DNA from: HR10 sp964615335
Lineage (GTDB): Bacteria > Acidobacteriota > Blastocatellia > HR10
Direction of reading: 5' to 3'
DNA length: 64,000 bases
Assembly (NCBI GenBank): GCA_964615335.1
Contig: CAZTMT010000001.1
Coordinates: forward strand, 124,001-188,000
The notes beneath the pieces are model-generated. The model saw nothing but the letters and a program-made list of their open reading frames with translations. It had not been told where the DNA came from and made no database searches. A program made the translations under genes and the position numbers. Positions 16,908-23,858 of the stretch are shown here, one piece after another; the stretch's first letter is position 1; each line of letters begins with the position of its first letter.

Positions 16908-17777
16908 TCAAAGCTGCGTCAATTCGGTATAAGTTTCGGGACGGCGGTCTCGGTAGAAGGCCCAGATGTGACGAATCTCGCGGATGAGGTCCAAATCCAC
17001 ATCGGCCACGAGCAGCTCATCCCGGTCGCGGCTCGCTTCGGCGATGATCTGCCCGCGCGGATCGCAGAAATAGCTCGTGCCGTAGAACTCCCCGATGCGC
17101 CACGGGTCCTCGTACCCGACCCGATTGACCGCCCCGACGAAGTAGATGTTGGCGACCGCATGAGCCGGCTGCTCGAGCTTCCAGAGATATTCCGAAAGGC
17201 CGGCCACGGTCGCCGAAGGGTTGAAGACGATCTCGGCCCCTTTCAATCCGAGCGCTCGCGCCCCTTCCGGGAAGTGCCGATCGTAGCAGATGTAGACGCC
17301 CACCCGGGCGTATCGAGTCCGGAAGACGGGATAGCCGAGATTTCCCGGTCGGAAGTAGAACTTCTCCCAAAAACCAGGAGCGCAATGCGGAATATGGCTC
17401 TTGCGATACTTCCCCAGGTACGTCCCGTCGGCATCAATGACGGCCGCCGTATTGTAATAGACGCCGGGCATCTCCTCCTCGTAGACGGGCACGATGAGGA
17501 CCATCTGGTACTTCCTGGCGACCTCTTGCATCTGTCGCACGGTGGGACCGTCGGGGACCGGTTCGGCCGCTTCGTACCAGCGGGGATTTTGCTCGGCGCA
17601 AAAGTACGGACCGGCGAACAGCTCCTGCAGACAGAGGATGTGAACGCCTTCTCGGCCCGCTTGCTCGATGAACTTCAGGTGCTTCTCCAGGCTCGCCTGC
17701 TTGATCGTCTCGATCTTCTCCTGGGTCGAACAGGCGAGGCTCGTTTGAATGAGGCCACATCTGACCCATCGCGGCAT
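16908..17777 (-). CDS. Nitrilase-superfamily amidohydrolase, probable beta-ureidopropionase
   Basis: A 289-residue carbon-nitrogen hydrolase. The catalytic triad is visible as Glu52 (LCLQELF), Lys126 (YRKSHIP) and Cys164 (VYICYDRHFPE). The closest family patterns are N-carbamoylputrescine amidase and beta-ureidopropionase, which cleave an N-carbamoyl group to release NH3 and CO2. The neighbouring dihydropyrimidinase, 54 bases upstream, makes N-carbamoyl-beta-alanine, so beta-ureidopropionase is the better reading. GGGAGGAAGG precedes the ATG. N-carbamoylputrescine amidase remains possible because no agmatine deiminase or other polyamine gene decides it. Confidence 0.85.
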   Translation of the reverse strand: MPRWVRCGLIQTSLACSTQEKIETIKQASLEKHLKFIEQAGREGVHILCLQELFAGPYFCAEQNPRWYEAAEPVPDGPTVRQMQEVARKYQMVLIVPVYEEEMPGVYYNTAAVIDADGTYLGKYRKSHIPHCAPGFWEKFYFRPGNLGYPVFRTRYARVGVYICYDRHFPEGARALGLKGAEIVFNPSATVAGLSEYLWKLEQPAHAVANIYFVGAVNRVGYEDPWRIGEFYGTSYFCDPRGQIIAEASRDRDELLVADVDLDLIREIRHIWAFYRDRRPETYTELTQL

Positions 17778-17831
17778 AGAGCCTTCCTCCCTTCGCGAAT
17801 CGGCACTGCGGAGATCCCGCCGCGCCGAAAA

Positions 17832-19220
17832 TCAGATCAGCCCGCTGAAGGGCGCGCGCTTGAGGAAGCGCCCTTCGCCGGGCGTGCCCACGTACTCTCC
17901 GTTCTGGACGATGACCTTCCCGCGCAGCAGGACCATCTCCGGAATCCCTCTCACGCGCATGCCCTCATAGGCGTTATAGTCCACGTTCATGTGATGTGTC
18001 CGCGCGCTGATGGTCATCTCGGCCTGCGGATTGAAGATCACCAGATCGGCGTCCGAGCCGATGGCGATCGTCCCCTTCTTGGGGAAGAGCCCGAAGAGCT
18101 TGGCCGGGGCCGTCGAGACGAGTTCCACGAAACGGTTCACGCTGATGCGTCCGGCGGCGACTCCTCCCGTGTAGATGAGGCTCAGGCGATGCTCCACGCC
18201 CGGCGCGCCGTTAGGGATTTTGCTGAAGTCGTCCCGACCCAGCTCCTTCTGCTCTTTGAAGCAGAAGGGGCAATGGTCCGTCGAGATGACCTGCAGGTCA
18301 TCCATGCGCAATCCCTTCCAGAGTTCCTCCTGATTCCACTTCTCCCTGAGGGGTGGGGTCATGACGTATTTCGCGCCCTCGAAGTCCTCCTGCTCGTAGA
18401 GCGAATAATCCAGGAAGAGATATTGCGGGCAGGTCTCCGCGTAGACCGGAAGGGCGAGATCGCGTGCCTGCTTGACCTTGAGCAGGGCATCGTAGCAACT
18501 GAGATGGACGATGTAGACGGGGGAGCCAGCCATCTCGGCGATGGCGATGGCGCGCGCTGTCCCTTCGGCTTCGGCTTTTGTCGGTCGGGTGAGCGCGTGG
18601 TATTTCGGCGCCGTCTTCCCCTCGGCCAGAGCCCGTCGGACCATCTCCTGGATGACCAGGCCGCTTTCGGCGTGCATGCAAATGAGCGCGCCGTGTTCGG
18701 CTGCGGCTGTCATGGCGCGAAAGATCGTCGCATCGTCCACGAGGAAAACGCCCGGATAGGCCATGAAGAGCTTGAAACTGGTGATCCCTTCCTCGTGAAT
18801 GATCCGCTTGAATTCCGGCAGGCGCTCGTCGGGGAGATCGGTCACGATCAGGTGAAAGCCGTAATCCACGGCCGTCTTCCCCTCGGCCTTCCGGTGCCAG
18901 TTCTCCAGAGCCTGCGTGAGCGTCTCTCCCTTGTACTGCACGGCGAAGTCAATGATCGTCGTCGTTCCTCCGTGCGCGGCCGCGATCGTCCCCGTGCGGA
19001 AATCGTCCGAGGAGAAGGTCCCTCCGAAGGGAAGCTCCATGTGCGTGTGGACATCAATCCCCCCGGGAATGACGAGGCGGTTGCTCGCGTCAATGATGCG
19101 ATCCGCCGCGAGATCGAGATCTCGCCCGATGAGGGCGATCGTCCCGCCTTCGATGAGCACATCGGCCACATACTGATCGGTGGCCGTCGTGATCATCCCG
19201 TTTTTGATCAGCGTCCTCAT
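17832..19220 (-). CDS. hydA: Dihydropyrimidinase (D-hydantoinase)
   Basis: A 462-residue cyclic amidohydrolase that opens dihydrouracil/dihydrothymine or hydantoins. The metal site shows HxH at 58-60 (GGIDVHTHMELPFGG), the carbamylated Lys in TSFKLFMAYPGVF, His in MHAESG and VHLSCYDAL, and Asp in STDHCPFCF. Length and motifs match bacterial dihydropyrimidinases rather than dihydroorotase or allantoinase. The ATG at 19220 is chosen over upstream starts because AAGGAGG precedes it and the N-terminal RTLIKNGMI is the family start. It opens a three-gene leftward operon for reductive pyrimidine breakdown. A promoter with a palindrome lies about 65 bases upstream. Confidence 0.93.
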   Translation of the reverse strand: MRTLIKNGMITTATDQYVADVLIEGGTIALIGRDLDLAADRIIDASNRLVIPGGIDVHTHMELPFGGTFSSDDFRTGTIAAAHGGTTTIIDFAVQYKGETLTQALENWHRKAEGKTAVDYGFHLIVTDLPDERLPEFKRIIHEEGITSFKLFMAYPGVFLVDDATIFRAMTAAAEHGALICMHAESGLVIQEMVRRALAEGKTAPKYHALTRPTKAEAEGTARAIAIAEMAGSPVYIVHLSCYDALLKVKQARDLALPVYAETCPQYLFLDYSLYEQEDFEGAKYVMTPPLREKWNQEELWKGLRMDDLQVISTDHCPFCFKEQKELGRDDFSKIPNGAPGVEHRLSLIYTGGVAAGRISVNRFVELVSTAPAKLFGLFPKKGTIAIGSDADLVIFNPQAEMTISARTHHMNVDYNAYEGMRVRGIPEMVLLRGKVIVQNGEYVGTPGEGRFLKRAPFSGLI

Positions 19221-19282
19221 GGGTCTCCCTCCTTCCCGAATCGGTGCCGGCGGCCTCTTCTGAGAGCGCTTTCGCGCGATCT

Positions 19283-19310
19283 CCCATATGGGCTCGCTCC
19301 TTGATGTCAA
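19283..19310 (-). promoter_or_regulatory. Putative promoter of the pyrimidine operon with overlapping palindrome
   Basis: On the minus strand TTGACA (19310-19305), 16 bases, then TATGGG (19288-19283). The perfect palindrome CCCATATGGG (19283-19292) covers this weak -10, so it could be an operator. The -35 abuts the T-run of the tRNA terminator. Confidence 0.4.
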
Positions 19311-19348
19311 AAAAAGCAATCCCTCAGATGATTTCTCTGCGGATTGCT
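19309..19348 (-). terminator. Intrinsic terminator of the tRNA-fMet transcript
   Basis: On the minus strand AGCAATCC pairs with GGATTGCT, with an inner CAGA/TCTG extension across a G-A mismatch, followed directly by a run of seven T. It lies about 70 bases beyond the tRNA 3' end. A second hairpin, GGCTCGG/CCGAGCC, lies between them. Confidence 0.8.
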
Positions 19349-19415
19349 CAAGGCTCGGCCTCATTATATACCGAGCCGGTGGCGGAGGGAATACGGGGAA
19401 TTATCGAAGGAAGGG

Positions 19416-19492
19416 TGGTTGCGGGGGCGGGATTTGAACCCGCGACCTTTGGGTTATGAGCCCAACGAGCTTCCAGGCTGCTCCACCCCGCG
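19416..19492 (-). tRNA. Initiator tRNA-Met (CAT)
   Basis: A 77-base cloverleaf with CAT anticodon in CTCATAA. It has the bacterial initiator marks: the C1-A72 mismatch at the acceptor end (5' CGCGGGG, 3' CCCCGCA) and three G-C pairs at the base of the anticodon stem (GGG/CCC). The T-arm reads GGTTCAAATCC. The 3' CCA is encoded (19418-19416). Confidence 0.97.
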
Positions 19493-19510
19493 CCACCTTT
19501 TTCGGCAGAG

Positions 19511-19539
19511 ATTATAGAAGTCCCGGCTTCTTCTGTCAA
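19511..19539 (-). promoter_or_regulatory. Consensus promoter of tRNA-fMet
   Basis: TTGACA (19539-19534), a 17-base spacer and TATAAT (19516-19511) on the minus strand. Both hexamers are perfect. The start would be near 19504, a 12-base 5' leader. The remaining bases up to 19764 show no gene. Confidence 0.9.
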
Positions 19540-19764
19540 TGTCTCACGGGCATGGGCGCAGCTTTGTCGGGCGGAATCGCGGAGAGAAACGCCGCAGGGG
19601 GCCTCGGGCCAGAAAGCGCGCGATCGGCTTCGGGGGGAGAAGTCGGCACGCGAACGGTTCAGCGTCCGGCCATTCGATTGTTCCTTTCGCCGCGCCCGGG
19701 GTGAGGTCTTCGCTCGCGTGGCCGATGGAAGCCACTGCCGGACAAGAGCGGAGCGCGAAGCCTG

Positions 19765-20160
19765 TCAGCGGGCGGGCGTCGTGTTCGGGGAAGAAGGATT
19801 TAGCGCGATGTCCTCTGCAGCTTCCGTCTGGACGTGGAGCAGGGCGAACTCCCATCCGCTGAGCACTTCGCCCCCGAGTGCTCCGCATCGCGGGCATTCT
19901 CCGAGCGCTTCGCTGGAGCGAAAAGTGTGCCGGCAGAGCGTGCATCGAAAGGTCATCGGGACAAGCTCCAGCTCCAGTTGGACGCCTTCTGGCAGTGTCC
20001 CCCGTTTCAAACGGTCGAACGCCTGTCGGAATCGCTCGGGCGCCGCCCGTCCGATGCCGAGTCTCACCCGGAGGCAGGTGATCCTCGGATAGAGATCGGA
20101 GGGGACGGCCGCTCGAACGAGTTCGAGCAGCAGGCGTGCCAGTTCTGTTTCTCGCTCCAT
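19765..20160 (-). CDS. HypA-like zinc-ribbon protein lacking the N-terminal nickel His
   Basis: A 131-residue relative of HypA, the nickel chaperone for [NiFe]-hydrogenase and urease. The pattern LRVRLGIGRAAPERFRQAFD and the region TLPEGVQLELELVPMTFRC follow HypA, and the zinc site has Cys73, Cys76, Cys89 and Cys92 (CTLC...CPRC). HypA proteins start Met-His-Glu, and that His binds nickel. Here the start is Met-Glu-Arg-Glu, so nickel delivery is doubtful. The ATG at 20160 has AAGGAGG at good spacing. It is the last gene of the sigma-54 operon, 25 bases after the archaemetzincin. No hydrogenase or urease gene is in the window. It may be repurposed. Confidence 0.7.
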   Translation of the reverse strand: MERETELARLLLELVRAAVPSDLYPRITCLRVRLGIGRAAPERFRQAFDRLKRGTLPEGVQLELELVPMTFRCTLCRHTFRSSEALGECPRCGALGGEVLSGWEFALLHVQTEAAEDIALNPSSPNTTPAR

Positions 20161-20185
20161 AGGGCCCTCCTTCATCGTTCCGGCC

Positions 20186-20770
20186 TCAGCCGGGGGGACG
20201 TCGGAGAGCGATTCTGCGGTGCCCTGCAAGGTGAGTGATCGCTTTGTCCAGCAAGAGATGACAGCCGGAGCAAAACGCGCTCGATTTCAGGTCCACTTGT
20301 TCGATAGAGTTCGAAAAGTGCATGACGCATGAGAAGTCTCGGCAGTGGATGAGGCCGAAGGTATGCCCCAGCTCGTGGAGGGCTTCTTTCTCGCATCGTT
20401 CGAGAAGGAGCCGGGGGTCTTCCGGCAAGCCGTAAAACCGCTGATCCAGCCGATAGGTGGAGAAGAGAGCCGCCGTTCCGCCCAGTTGCGCTTCCCCGAA
20501 AACGAATGTCAGGATGGGGATGAAAAGATCCACGTTCGTGACCCCCAGCACCTTCGTGGCCGGATCGGGAGATCGCGGGATGAGTTGAGCCAGCAATGCC
20601 GTGGAATGGTACTGCTGTCGGAGCGGGTGATAGGCTGCTTCCATCTGAACCGGGTGGTTCCGAATTCGGCACGAGACCGGCGCGCTCTCGGGGAGGGCGA
20701 GCGCCAGGAATTCGAGGACCGTGGGGTCCACGCTTCCCACAGGGACAAGTTCGATGAGTATCCGCGACAC
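20186..20770 (-). CDS. amzA: Archaemetzincin-type zinc metalloprotease
   Basis: A 194-residue protein of peptidase family M54. The signature is complete: HELGHTFGLIHC supplies His132, Glu133, His136 and His142, with Cys143, then CVM with Cys148 and Met150 (the Met-turn), then Cys167-x-x-Cys170. These cysteines bind a second structural zinc in archaemetzincins. No signal peptide, so it is probably cytoplasmic. Substrate unknown for the family. The start is GTG at 20770 with a poor Shine-Dalgarno. It lies 20 bases after the NtrC-type regulator and 25 before the HypA-like gene, as part of the redox operon. Archaemetzincins are best known from archaea and are patchy in bacteria. Confidence 0.9.
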   Translation of the reverse strand: MSRILIELVPVGSVDPTVLEFLALALPESAPVSCRIRNHPVQMEAAYHPLRQQYHSTALLAQLIPRSPDPATKVLGVTNVDLFIPILTFVFGEAQLGGTAALFSTYRLDQRFYGLPEDPRLLLERCEKEALHELGHTFGLIHCRDFSCVMHFSNSIEQVDLKSSAFCSGCHLLLDKAITHLAGHRRIALRRPPG

Positions 20771-20790
20771 CGCTGCTTTCTCTCAGTGCC

Positions 20791-22149
20791 TCAAGAGGCA
20801 TTGCGCTTCAAGTCATACCTCTTGATCTTGTTGTAGAGCGTCACGCGATCGATGCCCAGCAGCCGGGCGGCTTGCGAGATGTTCCAGTTCGTCTCCTGCA
20901 AGATTCGCCGGATGTGCTGTCGTTCCATGTCGGCGAGCGATTTCCCCACCGCGGGTTCTCGCGCCTCATTCACATGCAGGGGCAGATCTTCGGGCTGGAT
21001 CTCGCGGCCTCGACACACGAGCACGGCGCGTTCGATGGCGTTTTGCAATTCGCGGACATTTCCCGGCCAGTCGTGTTTTCGGAGCAGTTCCATCGCGGCG
21101 GGGGAGATGCCCAGAACGGGCTTATTCATGCTCTGAGCGAACTTCTTTCGGAAGTGCTCGGCCAGAAGGGGGATATCTTCCGGACGTTCCCTCAGAGGGG
21201 GGATAGTGATCGAGAAGACGTTGATCCGGTAATAGAGATCCTCGCGAAACCGCCCTTCGGCCACCAGGGCCTCGAGGTTTTTGTTCGTCGCGGCAATGAG
21301 GCGGAAATCCACGGGGATGGGCGTATTTCCCCCCACGCGGCAGATCTTCTTCTCCTCCAGGACGCGCAGCAGGTCCACTTGCGTTTTCAGGCTGATGTCG
21401 CCGATCTCATCCAGAAAGAGCGTCCCCCCATCGGCCAGCTCGAACTTCCCTTTGCGGCGGTAATGCGCGCCGGTGAATGCCCCCTTCTCATGACCGAACA
21501 GCTCGCTCTCGATGATCCCCTCCGCGAGGGCGCCGCAATTGACGACCACGATGGGCATATACCGGCGGGGACTGTTGGCATGGATGGCGCGAGCGACCAG
21601 CTCCTTCCCCGTGCCGCTCTCTCCCCGGATGAGGACCGTTGTCTCCGAAGGGGCGACGAGCCGAATCTGCTCGAGGACGCGCTGTATGGCGGGGCTCTGT
21701 CCGACGATCTCGTGAAAGAGGGCGGTCTCCTGAAGGTGCGTGCGCAGCCGGATGTTCTCCGCGACCAGGTGCTTTCGCTCGACGGCATTTCGGATCACGT
21801 GCTCCAGATGATCGGGATCGAAGGGTTTCACGATGTAATCGTATGCGCCCTGTTTCATCGCTTCGACGGCCGTCTCAACCGAAGCGTAAGCGGTCATGAT
21901 GATAATGGTCGCCTCAGGGTTGATCTCGCGGATGCGCCGCTGGAGTTGGAGGCCGTCCATCCCCGGCATCTTGATGTCAATCAGGAAGATGTCGTACGCG
22001 TGCTCACCGAGTTTCTGCAACGTCTCCTTTCCCGAGCCGGCGACGTCCACCGCGTATCCTTCTTCCCGGAACCAATTCCCCAGCGATTCGCGCACGACGG
22101 CCTCATCGTCCACGATCAGAATGCGCACCTTATCCTTGGAGAGAATCAT
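20791..22149 (-). CDS. NtrC-family sigma-54-dependent response regulator
   Basis: A 452-residue activator with three domains. The receiver (about 8-125) has the acidic pair DDE and phospho-acceptor Asp58 (FLIDIKMPGMDG). The AAA+ domain (about 145-380) has Walker A GESGTGKE, the sigma-54 contact loop GAFTGA and Walker B TLFLDEIGD. The Fis-type helix-turn-helix is at the C-terminus (NISQAARLLGIDRVTLYNKI). It should be phosphorylated by the kinase encoded 12 bases upstream and activate sigma-54 promoters. A matching promoter with palindromes lies at the head of this operon (28261-28472), and rpoN is also in the window. AAGGAA precedes the ATG. Confidence 0.95.
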   Translation of the reverse strand: MILSKDKVRILIVDDEAVVRESLGNWFREEGYAVDVAGSGKETLQKLGEHAYDIFLIDIKMPGMDGLQLQRRIREINPEATIIIMTAYASVETAVEAMKQGAYDYIVKPFDPDHLEHVIRNAVERKHLVAENIRLRTHLQETALFHEIVGQSPAIQRVLEQIRLVAPSETTVLIRGESGTGKELVARAIHANSPRRYMPIVVVNCGALAEGIIESELFGHEKGAFTGAHYRRKGKFELADGGTLFLDEIGDISLKTQVDLLRVLEEKKICRVGGNTPIPVDFRLIAATNKNLEALVAEGRFREDLYYRINVFSITIPPLRERPEDIPLLAEHFRKKFAQSMNKPVLGISPAAMELLRKHDWPGNVRELQNAIERAVLVCRGREIQPEDLPLHVNEAREPAVGKSLADMERQHIRRILQETNWNISQAARLLGIDRVTLYNKIKRYDLKRNAS

Positions 22150-22161
22150 AGGCGTTTCCTT

Positions 22162-23829
22162 TCACGAGGACACCGGCAGGGGAGCCTGCGCTTCCGCCTC
22201 CACCCCTTCCGAAGCGTCCGGAGGAGGGGCCAGAGGCAGGCGGAGGGTGAACGTCGTCCCCTGTCCGAGGGCCGACTGCACCGCGATCTCCCCTCCGTGT
22301 CGGTGGAGGATACTGAGCACGACCGAGAGCCCGAGGCCCAGACTCCCCTCTTTCTCCTTCGTCGTGAAGAAGGGTTCGAAGATATGGCGCTGCGTCTCCT
22401 CGTCCATACCGATCCCGTTGTCGCGGATCGCGATCTCGATCTGTTGCGTCTCGGGGAGGAAACGCGAGCTCACTTCGAGGATCCCTTCTTCCGGGCGCAT
22501 CGCTTCGCAGGCGTTGATGAGCAGGGCGATGAGCGCTTGCAGGATTTGCTGCCCATCGCAGATGAGAGGAGGCAGCGACTCCGCGAGCCGGACGTGGGTT
22601 TGGAAGCTCATCAGCTCGATCTTGTGTTGGATCAGGCGCAGCGCCTGGCGAATCAGCTCATTCGCATCATGGGGACGGAGGCGCGCGCGGGAGGGACGCA
22701 CGAACTGCAGGAGGTTTTTCACGATCTCCCCACACCGGGCCGATTCGCTCGCGATCATCTCCAGATAGCGGCGCGCCGTGTGGCGCTCCTCCTTGGAGAG
22801 CTCAGGCCCTTCCAGTTTCTTCAGAAGGAATTTGGACATGGTGAGGATCCCGGCCAGAGGATTGTTGATCTCGTGAGCCACGATGGCGGCGAGCTTCCCG
22901 ATAGAAGCCATGCGTTCGGCGTGGATCATCTGCTCGTGCGTGCGTTGCAGCTCGGCCGTCTTCTGGGCCACGCGCTCTTCCAGCGTGCGCGCCCAGCGGG
23001 TCGTCTCCTCCTGAGCGCGCTTCAGTTCTTCCGTCATGGCGTTGAACGACCGGGTCAGCTCGCCCAGCTCATCGCGCGCCGGAGAGGGGATTTTGTAATC
23101 GAGATCTCCCGCGGTGACGCGCTCGATCCCTCGCATCAATCGCCGGATCGGCGTGTGAATCATCGCGAGGATGACGACCACGACGACGGCGGCGACAAAG
23201 AAGATGCTCACGAGGAAGAGCCAGAGCAGTTGGCGCTGTCCTTCGGCGATCGCGGCGTCAATGGGAGCCAGGGAGAGATTCACATCCAGGACGCCGAGCA
23301 CCGATTGTGTCGGAGAGTGAGCATGACAGGAGGCGTTCGAGCATCCGGGTTCGTTCTCGATGGGGTTGATCAGGCCCAGGATCCGCTCGCCCTGAGGTCC
23401 CGTGTAGATGCGGACGCGATCCGGCCGATCCAGTCGCGCGAGCGGTCGCTCCTGAGCGTGGCAGGCGTAGCACGCCTCCGCGCGCTTATCCACCAGGGTG
23501 TGAATCTCGCGAGCGTCGGTGGAGAAGCGGATCCGCCCCTCTTTATCGAAGATGCGAATCTTGTGGATTCCGGGTTGAGCCCCGATGGTGAGCAGCGTGT
23601 GATAGATCTCATCCCGATGGTTCCGCAGCATGCTGTAGCGTAGCCCTCGCTTAATGACGTCGCTTGTGCGGTCCGCATGGGCCATCGTCATCCGCTCCAG
23701 ATCGCGCTTGTGCAGGCGAAGCGTTTGGTATCCCAGCAGAGAGAACACGATCGCCATGCTGGCGATGAGCCAGAAGGTGAGCTTCACGCTCAGGCGTGAG
23801 ATCCGTCGCCTCTTGAGATCAGCGGGCAT
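22162..23829 (-). CDS. Membrane histidine kinase with heme c-type periplasmic sensor domain
   Basis: A 555-residue sensor kinase: TM1 about 13-33, periplasmic domain 34-200, TM2 201-224, HAMP about 225-277, coiled coil, and HisKA/HATPase_c with His319 in VAHEINNPLAG and N, G1 and G2 boxes (LINACEA, DNGIGM, GLGLSV). The periplasmic domain contains CYACH (120-124, CxxCH) and CSNASCH (163-169, CX4CH), so it probably binds one or two c-type hemes and senses redox state or a gas. The start at ATG 23829 has GAGGAG upstream and leaves 29 bases after the NrfD-cytochrome gene. The partner regulator follows. This links control of the operon to periplasmic redox conditions. Confidence 0.9.
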   Translation of the reverse strand: MPADLKRRRISRLSVKLTFWLIASMAIVFSLLGYQTLRLHKRDLERMTMAHADRTSDVIKRGLRYSMLRNHRDEIYHTLLTIGAQPGIHKIRIFDKEGRIRFSTDAREIHTLVDKRAEACYACHAQERPLARLDRPDRVRIYTGPQGERILGLINPIENEPGCSNASCHAHSPTQSVLGVLDVNLSLAPIDAAIAEGQRQLLWLFLVSIFFVAAVVVVVILAMIHTPIRRLMRGIERVTAGDLDYKIPSPARDELGELTRSFNAMTEELKRAQEETTRWARTLEERVAQKTAELQRTHEQMIHAERMASIGKLAAIVAHEINNPLAGILTMSKFLLKKLEGPELSKEERHTARRYLEMIASESARCGEIVKNLLQFVRPSRARLRPHDANELIRQALRLIQHKIELMSFQTHVRLAESLPPLICDGQQILQALIALLINACEAMRPEEGILEVSSRFLPETQQIEIAIRDNGIGMDEETQRHIFEPFFTTKEKEGSLGLGLSVVLSILHRHGGEIAVQSALGQGTTFTLRLPLAPPPDASEGVEAEAQAPLPVSS

Positions 23830-23858
23830 ATCGCTGGTCTCCTCATCGGAGAGCGCAC

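Noticed and set aside
16968..19304. Long plus-strand frame over the pyrimidine operon
   Set aside because: Antisense to dihydropyrimidinase and ureidopropionase, with no recognisable domain. High G+C codon bias opens such shadow frames throughout the window.
19355..19380. TATAAT in the minus-strand hairpin upstream of hydA as a promoter
   Set aside because: No matching -35 is found at a normal distance, and any transcript would run straight into the intrinsic terminator at 19309-19348.
20872..23643. 923-codon plus-strand frame opposite the two-component genes
   Set aside because: No domain or credible start. The minus-strand kinase and regulator carry complete catalytic motifs.
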